Shown piece after piece: positions 7,842 to 14,379 of a DNA stretch of 25,055 nt. The stretch covers positions 1 to 25,055 of the forward strand of contig CAZAQS010000043.1 of NCBI GenBank assembly GCA_964486825.1, in the 5' to 3' direction. Source of the stretch: CAZAQS01 sp964486825 (GTDB lineage Bacteria; Chloroflexota; Anaerolineae; Anaerolineales; UBA4823). The translations under genes and the position numbers were made by a program. The notes below the pieces were generated by a model, which was given only the letters and a program-made list of their open reading frames with translations, did not search any database and was not told where the DNA came from. Within the stretch, counting starts at the first letter, position 1. Every line of letters starts with the position of its first letter.

Positions 7842-8276
7842 ATGGAAACCATACGAGTAGTCCTTGCTGACGACCACCCACTAATGAGAAGGGGCATTTG
7901 TTGCATGCTCAACAAAAAAGAGGATATAGAGGTAGTGGGGGAGGCCAGAGATGGCTATGAAGCTTTATCTCTGGTGCATGACCTCAATCCTGACGTACTT
8001 TTGCTGGACATGGAGATGCCAGGATTGCAAGGTATGGAAGTAGCGAAAGAGCTAGAGGCAGCAGGATCTAGCGTTCCTATCCTGGCCTTGAGCGCTTACG
8101 ACGACAAGCAGTATATTCTGGGAATCCTTGCAACCGGAGCGGCCGGTTATTTGACTAAAGAGGAATTACCCGAAACGATTGTAAGTGCAGTACGTGGGGT
8201 CGCCAGGGGAGAAAGCGGTTGGGTGAGCGAGAGAGTGGCGGAATATTTGCAGAGTTGGCAAAAACACCAACAATAA
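7842..8276 (+). CDS. Stand-alone receiver-domain response regulator without HTH, RR2
   Basis: This 144-residue protein has a complete receiver: Asp10-Asp11, phospho-acceptor Asp56 in LLLDMEMPG, and GYLTKEE with the conserved Lys. It closely resembles RR1 and RR3, but ends at the linker (YLQSWQKHQQ), where they continue into a LuxR helix-turn-helix. No HTH remnant follows: the stop is 5 nt before promoter copy B. It could act as phosphate sink, as competitor for the kinase, or as a dimerisation partner of RR1/RR3. Lying in the operon driven by copy A, it would give feedback if the regulon is controlled by RR1 or RR3. Alternatively it is a truncated duplicate. Confidence 0.9.
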   Translation: METIRVVLADDHPLMRRGICCMLNKKEDIEVVGEARDGYEALSLVHDLNPDVLLLDMEMPGLQGMEVAKELEAAGSSVPILALSAYDDKQYILGILATGAAGYLTKEELPETIVSAVRGVARGESGWVSERVAEYLQSWQKHQQ

Positions 8277-8280
8277 GAGT

Positions 8281-8345
8281 AGGGAAATCCCTACCAATAA
8301 ATCGGCAAACCCCCCATTGCTCGCACTCAAGGATAAGCTTATAGT
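8281..8345 (+). promoter_or_regulatory. Repeated stress promoter, copy B (ahead of csbD)
   Basis: Box 1 is AGGGAAATCCCTA (8281-8293). Box 2 is GGCAAACCCCCCATTG (8304-8319), running into the -35 TTGCTC (8317-8322). A 17-bp spacer leads to the -10 TATAGT (8340-8345). It begins 5 nt after the RR2 stop. The predicted transcript start is about 43 nt ahead of csbD. Confidence 0.75.
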
Positions 8346-8394
8346 TTATAAAGGTTAACAAATACAACTTAGAATGAAATAACAGGAGGAAATA

Positions 8395-8601
8395 ATGAAC
8401 GAGGATGTTCTTAAGGGAAAATGGAAGCAACTTAAAGGCGAAATAAAGATGCGCTGGGGCGACCTGACGGACGATGAGGTCGACATGATCGATGGACAGC
8501 GCGACAAATTAATCGGCAAACTTCAGGAAAGATACGGCTATACCCGTGACCGAGCGGAACGCGAAGTCGACGATTTCGTCAACGAGTCCGACCGTCACTA
8601 A
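8395..8601 (+). CDS. CsbD-family general stress protein
   Basis: The 68-residue hydrophilic protein has the CsbD pattern: an N-terminal LKGKWKQLKGEIK, then WGDLTDDEVDMIDGQRDKLIGKLQERYGYT. The family is stress induced (sigma-B dependent in Bacillus), with no known activity. AGGAGG lies 8 nt upstream of the ATG. It is the first gene behind promoter copy B, with glsB 133 nt downstream. Annotation by family is firm; function is not known. Confidence 0.92.
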   Translation: MNEDVLKGKWKQLKGEIKMRWGDLTDDEVDMIDGQRDKLIGKLQERYGYTRDRAEREVDDFVNESDRH

Positions 8602-8734
8602 AATTGGTTCAATAGATGAAGCAGGAATCTCTTGAAAATCTTGCAAACCAATCAACTCCACTATCAAGGACATATGAACCTGAGAGTCACAAGCCATTTC
8701 AGAAACACCGGGATATCGTAAAGGGATATACCCT

Positions 8735-8998
8735 ATGGGATTACTCTCTTGGATCATTATCGGGATGATAGCGGGTTGGCTCGCCGGATTGATTATCAAA
8801 GGCTCCGGACATGATATGGCAGGAGATATCTTGCTCGGGATTATCGGCGCTATCGTTGGCGGGTTCTTAGCCGGAGCGCTCTTTGATATCCCGCAACCAA
8901 TCATCGGCCTCAATTTCACTACCATCGTAATGGCTTTTCTTGGTACTGTGATTGTGGTCACTCTTATCAGAGCGTTATCAGGGCGGCCTATTGTATAG
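8735..8998 (+). CDS. GlsB/YeaQ/YmgE-family stress membrane protein
   Basis: The 87-residue protein consists of three hydrophobic, glycine-rich segments (WIIIGMIAGWLAGLI; GDILLGIIGAIVGGFLAGAL; TIVMAFLGTVIVVTLI), the transglycosylase-associated/YeaQ family. These small inner-membrane proteins are linked to envelope and acid stress. The ribosome site is weak: AAAGGGA about 10 nt upstream lies in AGGGATATACCCTA (8720-8733), which can fold on itself and cover the site. The gene is probably read from the csbD promoter and ends at the terminator after 9033. Confidence 0.9.
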   Translation: MGLLSWIIIGMIAGWLAGLIIKGSGHDMAGDILLGIIGAIVGGFLAGALFDIPQPIIGLNFTTIVMAFLGTVIVVTLIRALSGRPIV

Positions 8999-9032
8999 GT
9001 AGCACTGGTCATGCCAGTAAACCAAATTTTCA

Positions 9033-9078
9033 AGGGAGTAGGCGACAGATTTATCTTTTGACCTACTCCCTATTTTTT
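9033..9078 (+). terminator. Intrinsic terminator after glsB
   Basis: AGGGAGTAGG (9033-9042) pairs perfectly with CCTACTCCCT (9062-9071) over a 19-nt loop, followed by ATTTTTT (9072-9078). It closes the csbD-glsB transcript. Confidence 0.85.
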
Positions 9079-9113
9079 AGCGAAAAAGAACAGGAAATTA
9101 CGAGGTGATGAAA

Positions 9114-9617
9114 ATGGCAAAGAAAATTACGCATCTAGAACAGTTATTAGTAGACCAACTAAAGGATCTGTATAGTGCAGAAAAACAATTAGTAAATGCG
9201 CTCCCAAAAATGGCCCGTGCGGCTTCTTCAGAAGATCTTAAGAAAAGCTTCGAACAGCATCTAGAAGTTACCAAAACACAGGCGGACAGGATTGAAGAAA
9301 TTTTCAATGCCAAAGGCCTGGAAGGCAGCCCGCGCGGGAAAAAGTGCGTGGGCATGGAAGGTTTGATCAAAGAGGCAGAAGAGATAATGCAGGAGGATAT
9401 GGAGTCGGATGTAATGGACGCCGGCTTGATCGCGGCTGCCCAAAAAGTAGAACATTATGAGATTGCAAGCTACGGCACAGCTCGCACTTACGCTCAAACC
9501 TTAGGACATATGGATGCTGCAAGGCTGCTGCAAAAAACGCTGGATGAGGAATCGATGACGAACGAAAAATTGACCAAGTTGGCAGAGAGCCATATTAATG
9601 TTGAAGCGACAAAATAA
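9114..9617 (+). CDS. DUF892/YciE-type ferritin-like protein
   Basis: The 167-residue helical protein has the DUF892 pattern: LVDQLKDLYSAEKQLVNALPKMA, then SFEQHLEVTKTQADRIEEIF, an acidic EEIMQED segment and AAQKVEHYEIASYGTARTYA. YciE-like proteins form ferritin-like four-helix bundles with a possible diiron site (the Glu/His in these helices) and are linked to stress. The start is set at ATG 9114, because GAGGTG (9102-9107) is 6 nt upstream; GTG 9105 and ATG 9108 are in frame but overlap that ribosome site. It lies downstream of a terminator, so needs its own promoter, which I could not identify. Confidence 0.88.
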   Translation: MAKKITHLEQLLVDQLKDLYSAEKQLVNALPKMARAASSEDLKKSFEQHLEVTKTQADRIEEIFNAKGLEGSPRGKKCVGMEGLIKEAEEIMQEDMESDVMDAGLIAAAQKVEHYEIASYGTARTYAQTLGHMDAARLLQKTLDEESMTNEKLTKLAESHINVEATK

Positions 9618-9642
9618 ACGATGGTTATAAGGAGTAAATGTA

Positions 9643-9876
9643 ATGGCTTATTGTGAAGTATGCGGAAACCATTACGATAAATCCTTCAATGTAGTCATAC
9701 AAGGTAAATCACATACCTTTGACTGCTTTGAATGCGCAATTCACGCTCTTGCACCAACCTGCGAGAACTGCGGAGTGAAGATTATCGGTCACGGAATGGA
9801 AAAAAACGGCACCTTTTATTGCTGCGCTCATTGCGCGGAAGCCAAAGGTGTAAAAGAACTAGAGGACCGTGCTTGA
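9643..9876 (+). CDS. Small cysteine-rich metal-binding protein (prokaryotic metallothionein-like)
   Basis: The 77-residue protein carries Cys pairs CEVC (4-7), CFEC, CENC and a terminal CCAHC, plus His residues, in the pattern of a double zinc-ribbon/prokaryotic metallothionein-like protein. It probably binds zinc structurally; no enzymatic motif is visible. AAGGAG precedes the ATG, 25 nt after the DUF892 gene, so the two are likely cotranscribed. A 6-bp hairpin (GACCGT/ACGGTC, 9865-9882) covers the stop codon but lacks a T tract. Confidence 0.75.
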   Translation: MAYCEVCGNHYDKSFNVVIQGKSHTFDCFECAIHALAPTCENCGVKIIGHGMEKNGTFYCCAHCAEAKGVKELEDRA

Positions 9877-10014
9877 ACGGTCTATGAAAGCGTATCGGGG
9901 GGAATGAAAGGAACAATATTAACGTCTCCGGGTCGGGGGCAGGGGTACTCTGTACCAATGCAAATAGTTCGGGAGTGGTTATCAAATCGAATGATCCCGT
10001 CCGAGAGTAACAGT

Positions 10015-10647
10015 ATGAATTTACCGACCACGAACGTAGTCCTTGCAGATGACCATCCTAGAGTACGGGCAGGTATTCGAAATCTACTCGAAAACGCTCC
10101 CGATATTGTTGTGGTTGGCGAGGCAGAAAACGGAATCGAAGCTATATCACTCGTAGAAAAACTATCCCCGGATGTGTTGGTGGTGGATATGGAAATGCCC
10201 CATTTAAACGGCAACGAAGTGGCTGCTCGTCTCAGGGAAAAAGGTTCGCAAGTACGAATCCTGGCTTTGAGCGCCCATGACGACCGCCACTATATCATGG
10301 GCATGTTCAAGAGTGGGGCAGCCGGATATCTTACCAAAGACGATGTTCCCGAAGTCCTTGTCCAAGCCATCCGGGGCATCGCCCAGGGCGAAGAGGGGTG
10401 GGTGAGCAAGCGAGTTGCAGTAAAGCTCACTACAAGATATGAAAATCTCGAGAAGCTGAAGTTTACAACTCTTGAGATGGAGATTCTCAAATTTCTTGGT
10501 GAAAAGAAGACCAACATAGACATCGCCACGCGACTGGGGAGGGAAGAAAAGATTGTAGAGCAGTATATTGAGGGATTGTGTCACAAGCTTAGGGTGGATT
10601 CCAGAATTGCTCTGATTGCAAAAGTAATCAGTGAAAACCTTGCTTAA
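10015..10647 (+). CDS. NarL-family response regulator with divergent HTH, RR3
   Basis: This is a 210-residue paralogue of RR1. The receiver has Asp12-Asp13, phospho-acceptor Asp58 in VVDMEMPH, and GYLTKDD. The C-terminal region keeps the LuxR fold (FTTLEMEILKFLGEKKTNIDIATRLG) but the recognition helix reads EKIVEQYIEGL where RR1 has EKTVEKHLEGV, so the DNA target may differ or binding may be weak. ATG 10015 is chosen by alignment with RR1 and RR2, although its ribosome site is poor. In-frame ATGs at 9904 (GGGGGGA directly adjacent), 9958 and 9991 would add up to 37 unconserved residues. Promoter copy C begins 18 nt after its stop. Confidence 0.88.
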   Translation: MNLPTTNVVLADDHPRVRAGIRNLLENAPDIVVVGEAENGIEAISLVEKLSPDVLVVDMEMPHLNGNEVAARLREKGSQVRILALSAHDDRHYIMGMFKSGAAGYLTKDDVPEVLVQAIRGIAQGEEGWVSKRVAVKLTTRYENLEKLKFTTLEMEILKFLGEKKTNIDIATRLGREEKIVEQYIEGLCHKLRVDSRIALIAKVISENLA

Positions 10648-10664
10648 GCAGTCTCCTCCTCATA

Positions 10665-10730
10665 AGGGGAATCCCTACCTGGCAAACAGGAACATTCCCC
10701 ATTGAGGAGCCCCACGTTCACAAGTATATT
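10665..10730 (+). promoter_or_regulatory. Repeated stress promoter, copy C (ahead of ytxH-2)
   Basis: Box 1 is AGGGGAATCCCTA (10665-10677), identical to copy A. Box 2 is GGAACATTCCCCATTG (10689-10704), running into the -35 TTGAGG (10702-10707). A 17-bp spacer leads to the -10 TATATT (10725-10730). The predicted leader to ytxH-2 is about 100 nt and contains a hairpin (10749-10798). Confidence 0.75.
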
Positions 10731-10748
10731 GAAATAAATTCAAACACT

Positions 10749-10798
10749 ACTCCTCGTCTGTATCCAATCACAAATAAATACGGTTCGGATCGAGGAGT
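10749..10798 (+). other. Hairpin in the ytxH-2 leader
   Basis: ACTCCTCG (10749-10756) pairs with CGAGGAGT (10791-10798). ATCC (10762-10765) pairs with GGAT (10787-10790), giving a 12-bp stem with a 5-nt bulge and a 21-nt loop. It lies in the untranslated leader, upstream of the ribosome site (AAGGAG), and has no T tract. It may stabilise or regulate the mRNA. Confidence 0.45.
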
Positions 10799-10835
10799 CG
10801 CACAGAACAAAATAATACTAGAAGGAGAGATACTA

Positions 10836-11123
10836 ATGACCCAGCATATGGAAAAAGAGAAGAATGCAATGTCGGTCATGACGGCTTTTATCGTTGGCGG
10901 GCTGATCGGAGCAGGTATTGCCCTATTATTGGCACCCCAATCTGGAGAAGACACCCGCAAGCTGATCAAGCAGCAAGCTGAGGAGACTCGCCATCGTGCT
11001 GAAACAGCAGCCGATGACCTGATCCACCAGACGCGGGAAAAAGCAGAAGATCTGCGCAAACAAGGCAAGCAGATGGCAGAACGCGGCCGCTCGACCGTTG
11101 AGGAAGAGCTGAGGCGCCACTAA
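10836..11123 (+). CDS. YtxH-domain stress protein, copy 2
   Basis: The 95-residue protein has a short polar N-terminus, one hydrophobic glycine-rich segment (AFIVGGLIGAGIALLLAP, about residues 16-33) and a long charged coiled-coil-like tail, typical of YtxH. AGAAGGAGAG precedes the ATG at good spacing. It is the first gene behind promoter copy C; the YflT-type stress protein starts 30 nt downstream. Compared with the YtxH at 7528 the membrane segment is conserved and the tail differs. Confidence 0.85.
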   Translation: MTQHMEKEKNAMSVMTAFIVGGLIGAGIALLLAPQSGEDTRKLIKQQAEETRHRAETAADDLIHQTREKAEDLRKQGKQMAERGRSTVEEELRRH

Positions 11124-11153
11124 CCGGGTTTTACCTTTTACACAAGGAGAAGG

Positions 11154-12107
11154 ATGATGACAAGGACAGTTGTAGCCTTATATGATAATTTCGAACATGC
11201 CAATGCCGCGATCAGAGACCTGGTGGATAATGGTTTTTCACGGGATGAAATCAGCTTGATGGCAAGCGATCCGGAAAATGAATACAGCCGGTATATCGGC
11301 GCAACCCCGGAAGAGGAAGCCAGTGGGACCGCCCAGGGAGCAGGTGTAGGAGCCGGAATTGGCGCAGTGGTAGGCGGCCTGGGAGGCCTTCTGGTAGGCT
11401 TAGGCGCGCTGACCATTCCTGGGATCGGCCCCATCATTGCGGCCGGACCCCTGGCGGCTGCCCTGACCGGCCTGGCGGGAGCCGGAGCCGGTGCAGTAGC
11501 TGGTGGAGTTACCGGGGGATTACTCGGCGCTTTGGTCGATATGGGCATACCTGAAGATACCGCCCAATATTATGCCGAAGGCGTCCGGCGAGGAGGCCAC
11601 CTGGTCACGGTACGGACAGCGGATCATATGTCCGACAGAGCCGTTGATCTTCTCAACCGGCATAACCCGGTAGACATCAACGAGCGCTCTACATCCTGGC
11701 GAGAGGCCGGATGGCAGGGTTTCAACGAGCAAGGCGAGCCTTATGCCCGTCGAGAAGCCGATTTGGGGCGCCGTACCGTTCAAGAAGAAGCTATGCGGAC
11801 TGAGGGTTATGAGAGCAGGATGGACATGAGCTCGGATTATGGTGATTTTGATACCTACGATCCTCGCTTCCGCGACCACTTTACCAACAGCATGTACGGT
11901 CCTACCTATACCTACGACCAGTACCGCCCGGCCTACCGTTATGGTTATGACCTGGCGACAGACGAGCGTTACCGGGATTATCGGGACTGGCGAGATATCG
12001 AAGGGGAAGCTCGCCAACGGTGGGACGAAAGAAACCCAGGCACATGGGAAGAGTTCAAAGAAGCAGTACGGCACGCCTGGGAAGAAGTTAAAGATACTGT
12101 CAGATAA
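11154..12107 (+). CDS. YflT-type general stress protein with glycine-rich membrane-active core
   Basis: The 317-residue protein starts with a region like heat-induced stress protein YflT/GSP17M (VVALYDNFEHANAAIRDLVDNGFSRDEISLMA, residues 4-36). A long Gly/Ala-rich hydrophobic stretch follows (about 62-135), likely one or two membrane-inserting segments. After it comes a HLVTVRT strand (about 150) that completes the ferredoxin-like half, then a hydrophilic tail rich in Tyr, Arg and Asp (about 170-317). Function unknown; stress association is by family and by location behind ytxH-2. Two adjacent ATGs (11154, 11157) compete; 11157 has the better distance (7 nt) from GGAG. Confidence 0.78.
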   Translation: MMTRTVVALYDNFEHANAAIRDLVDNGFSRDEISLMASDPENEYSRYIGATPEEEASGTAQGAGVGAGIGAVVGGLGGLLVGLGALTIPGIGPIIAAGPLAAALTGLAGAGAGAVAGGVTGGLLGALVDMGIPEDTAQYYAEGVRRGGHLVTVRTADHMSDRAVDLLNRHNPVDINERSTSWREAGWQGFNEQGEPYARREADLGRRTVQEEAMRTEGYESRMDMSSDYGDFDTYDPRFRDHFTNSMYGPTYTYDQYRPAYRYGYDLATDERYRDYRDWRDIEGEARQRWDERNPGTWEEFKEAVRHAWEEVKDTVR

Positions 12108-12192
12108 TTTATAAAGACAAGTAGGACAGCAATTTCAGTCTAGACCGTCACCCGCCGGAAGTTGCCGGTGAATGTGTAAAACAAGGGAGGTG

Positions 12193-12282
12193 ATGGATCA
12201 AAAAATTGAAGAACGCAGGTACTGTTATAAGATAGAGATAGAAGAAACGATCGTAAGAAATAGAGATGACCAAACGACATAA
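12193..12282 (+). CDS. Possible 29-residue small protein
   Basis: ATG 12193 sits within GGGAGGTGATG, so the ribosome site is strong but very close (2 nt). The 29-codon frame encodes a highly charged peptide starting MDQKIEERRYCYKIEIEE. No family is recognised. The tight spacing makes translation uncertain. Confidence 0.25.
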   Translation: MDQKIEERRYCYKIEIEETIVRNRDDQTT

Positions 12283-12296
12283 GTAACAGATTCAAA

Positions 12297-12327
12297 GCGG
12301 TGCGGGTTTTATTCCAGCCCGCACCGC
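12297..12327 (+). repeat. 10-bp GC-rich inverted repeat without T tract
   Basis: GCGGTGCGGG (12297-12306) pairs perfectly with CCCGCACCGC (12318-12327), loop 11 nt. No T run follows on either strand, so it is not a classic terminator. It lies 37 nt before the DUF1360 start codon. Confidence 0.6.
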
Positions 12328-12363
12328 CACTCGTTGATCAAGGATCATCTCTACGAGGGGAAA

Positions 12364-12912
12364 ATGGACCATATCCTGGATTCCACCAAACATGACAAGG
12401 TAATCAAAAGACTCGAAGCTCCTGAAACCCAAGAAATGGCCAGCAAGATAACATTAATTGGTATCTTCATGGCGATATTCACAGCTTTCGTTTCAGGAAA
12501 TATCAACCGTAAGCATGGTCGAAGGGAATACCATATGAAACCTTTCGATTGGCTACAGTTAATATTATCGACCTTGCGTTTGGGAAGACTGATCGCATTC
12601 GATCGGGTAGCCGATCCGATCCGCAAACCTTTTACTGAAACGGTGCCAGACGAAACCGGCGCAGGAGAGACCGTGGAAGCCCGCGGCACAGGTTTAACCT
12701 ACTCCATCGGCCAGCTTATCTCCTGCCCTATCTGTGCGGGCACCTGGGTGGCTGCTGCCCTGGTGTATGGAATGCAAGTATTACCAGGCCCGACAAAAAT
12801 TTTTATCGCTATTATGAGCACGATTGGAGCGGCGGAATTCCTCAATTCTGTGACCGAGGCATTCAGCTGGACTGCGCAAGCTGCCCGCAAATTTGCAGGG
12901 CATAAAGACTAA
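12364..12912 (+). CDS. DUF1360 membrane protein
   Basis: The 182-residue protein has an N-terminal helix (ITLIGIFMAIFTAFVSG), then the DUF1360 core: LILSTLRLGRLIAFDRVADPIRKPF, a CPICAGTWVAAALVYG segment with a CxxC pair, and another hydrophobic helix near the C-terminus. Function of the family is not known; the CPIC motif might bind metal or be redox active. ATG 12364 is chosen because GAGGGG lies just upstream. A TTG at 12334 would extend it by ten residues, and ATG 12535 would start directly at the conserved core. Confidence 0.75.
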   Translation: MDHILDSTKHDKVIKRLEAPETQEMASKITLIGIFMAIFTAFVSGNINRKHGRREYHMKPFDWLQLILSTLRLGRLIAFDRVADPIRKPFTETVPDETGAGETVEARGTGLTYSIGQLISCPICAGTWVAAALVYGMQVLPGPTKIFIAIMSTIGAAEFLNSVTEAFSWTAQAARKFAGHKD

Positions 12913-12940
12913 TCCTTTTGTATCGGTTCGGAGATATTCT

Positions 12941-13393
12941 ATGACAGAACAAGTCACTCGAACAATTATTGTGAAGGCAGATACTAAGAAGGCTTTTCAA
13001 GCATGGGCAAATTTCGAAAATTTTCCCAGGTTTATGGAACATGTAAAATCAGTAAGAATGACCGGACCAAAGACCAGCCACTGGGAGGTTGAAGGTCCTC
13101 TGGGAAAAACGGTGGAATGGAACGCAGAAACCACTACCATAGACGACAATAAACGCATCGGTTGGAGTACAAAAGACAATGAAGGGTCAGATGTCACTAC
13201 CAGCGGTCAGGTTACCTTCAACTCGTTGCCCCATGGAGAGACGGAGGTAACAGTTACCCTCCAATATAAGCCCCAGGCAGGAGCGGCCGGCAACCTGGTG
13301 GCCAAGCTGTTAGCCAACCCAGAAAAACAATTGGAAGAAGATCTACAAAACTTCAAGAAGTACATCGAGGGTATGGAAGAGCGGATTAACTGA
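12941..13393 (+). CDS. SRPBCC (START/cyclase-dehydrase-like) protein
   Basis: This 150-residue single-domain protein of the SRPBCC helix-grip fold begins TRTIIVKADTKKAFQAWANFENFPRFMEHVKSV, the typical polyketide cyclase/dehydrase N-terminus. It ends with the C-terminal amphipathic helix (KQLEEDLQNFKKYIEG). Such proteins bind small hydrophobic ligands; relatives are common in stress clusters together with YtxH and CsbD. ATG 12941 is chosen over an in-frame start at 12893 that overlaps the previous gene. Immediately after the stop, a second copy of the same C-terminal helix is encoded in another frame (13392-13469). Confidence 0.85.
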   Translation: MTEQVTRTIIVKADTKKAFQAWANFENFPRFMEHVKSVRMTGPKTSHWEVEGPLGKTVEWNAETTTIDDNKRIGWSTKDNEGSDVTTSGQVTFNSLPHGETEVTVTLQYKPQAGAAGNLVAKLLANPEKQLEEDLQNFKKYIEGMEERIN

Positions 13394-13469
13394 AAATCTC
13401 GAGGCAGACCTAGATAATTTTAAGACCCTGTTGGAGAAAGGGGAAATACCAAAGGCAGCCAAGAAATAA
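13392..13469 (+). pseudogene. Remnant of a second SRPBCC C-terminus
   Basis: In the +1 frame relative to the SRPBCC gene, 25 codons read ENLEADLDNFKTLLEKG and on to a TAA at 13467-13469. This resembles the tail of the intact gene (QLEEDLQNFKKYIEG) and usual SRPBCC C-termini. It has no start of its own. It is most simply the end of a former tandem paralogue, or the original tail displaced by a frameshift in the present gene. Confidence 0.5.
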
Positions 13470-13503
13470 AATGATTGGCTAAATGAGGAGGAAATACGAA
13501 CAG

Positions 13504-14379
13504 ATGCGAAAGACTTTGACTTATGCCCATATATCGGGTATCCCATTGAAAGTCCATGTTAATTGGTTCCTGATCATGGGCCTGGTCACCTGGTCTTTAT
13601 CAGCAGTTTACTTCCCGTTCCTGTATCCTGAATGGCACTCATCCATATACTGGCTGATTGGATCTACTGCTTCTTTACTGTTCTTCGCGTCTGTTCTGGC
13701 GCACGAACTGGGACATGCCATGATAGCCATCAGAGAAGGAGTAGGGGTAAACAGCATCACACTATTCATTTTTGGCGGTGTTGCGCATATCGCTAATGAG
13801 CCGCCAGATGCAGATTCGGATTTCCGCATCGTGGTCTCCGGTCCATTCACAAGCGTGACTTTAGGAGCTGGCTTTTATATGCTTGGTTTGGGAACGACAG
13901 CTTTACCTCCCATTAGCGAAGTATCCTTTTACCTGGCCTATATGAACTTCTTGCTGGCTTTATTTAACTTGATCCCGGGCTTCCCATTGGATGGAGGACG
14001 TATCTTTCGCGCCTTGATATGGAAAATCAGTGGCGATTATGTCAAAGCCACCCGTTGGGCTACCGTTGGTGGTTTCGGAATTTCCCTCCTGTTTGCCTTA
14101 CTTGGATTTGGCGTGCTTTATGCTGGCAGCGTCTTAGCTGGCCTTTGGCTGGTCTTTGTCGGTGGGTATTTGGGTTTTGTAGCCCACGATAGCTATCGCC
14201 AGGCAAAGCTGACGGACCATTTTCGGGAAAGGATCGGAGAGGATCAACAACAAGATAACGAAAAGTTTACTCTTCAGCTCAAGGTCTCTTCAAGAGCCTA
14301 CGGGACCGTTTTCATCCCAACAGGAGCTGGGGATTCAGAGCATGAGATTGAGAAGAAAGAGAGTAGAAATGAACGATAA
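13504..14379 (+). CDS. Site-2 protease (M50, SpoIVFB-like), without CBS domains
   Basis: This 291-residue intramembrane zinc protease has the zinc-binding HELGH (His67, Glu68, His71) in the second hydrophobic block. LIPGFPLDGGR with Asp163 supplies the third ligand, and about six membrane segments are visible. The C-terminal 60 residues are hydrophilic and lack the CBS pair found in the paralogue at 56-823. Typical substrates are membrane-bound anti-sigma factors or regulators; none is encoded next to it. ATG 13504 is chosen because the upstream in-frame ATG 13483 is followed at once by AGGAGG (13486-13491), which fits better as ribosome site. The PRC-barrel gene overlaps its end by 11 nt. 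Confidence 0.9.
   Translation: MRKTLTYAHISGIPLKVHVNWFLIMGLVTWSLSAVYFPFLYPEWHSSIYWLIGSTASLLFFASVLAHELGHAMIAIREGVGVNSITLFIFGGVAHIANEPPDADSDFRIVVSGPFTSVTLGAGFYMLGLGTTALPPISEVSFYLAYMNFLLALFNLIPGFPLDGGRIFRALIWKISGDYVKATRWATVGGFGISLLFALLGFGVLYAGSVLAGLWLVFVGGYLGFVAHDSYRQAKLTDHFRERIGEDQQQDNEKFTLQLKVSSRAYGTVFIPTGAGDSEHEIEKKESRNER

Larger units (their letters stand above)
12108..12363 (+). other. Intergenic region with small ORF and hairpin
   Basis: The 256 bp between the YflT-type gene and the DUF1360 gene hold a possible 29-codon ORF (12193-12282) and a 10-bp GC-rich hairpin (12297-12327). No clear promoter was recognised. Confidence 0.5.

Noticed and set aside
8603..8652. Inverted repeat ATTGGTT...AACCAAT between csbD and glsB
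   Set aside because: Seven pairs over a 36-nt loop are within chance expectation; no T tract or promoter is attached.
9904..10014. N-terminal extension of RR3 from ATG 9904
   Set aside because: The 37 extra residues are not conserved in RR1 or RR2, and the ribosome site is only one base from the ATG.
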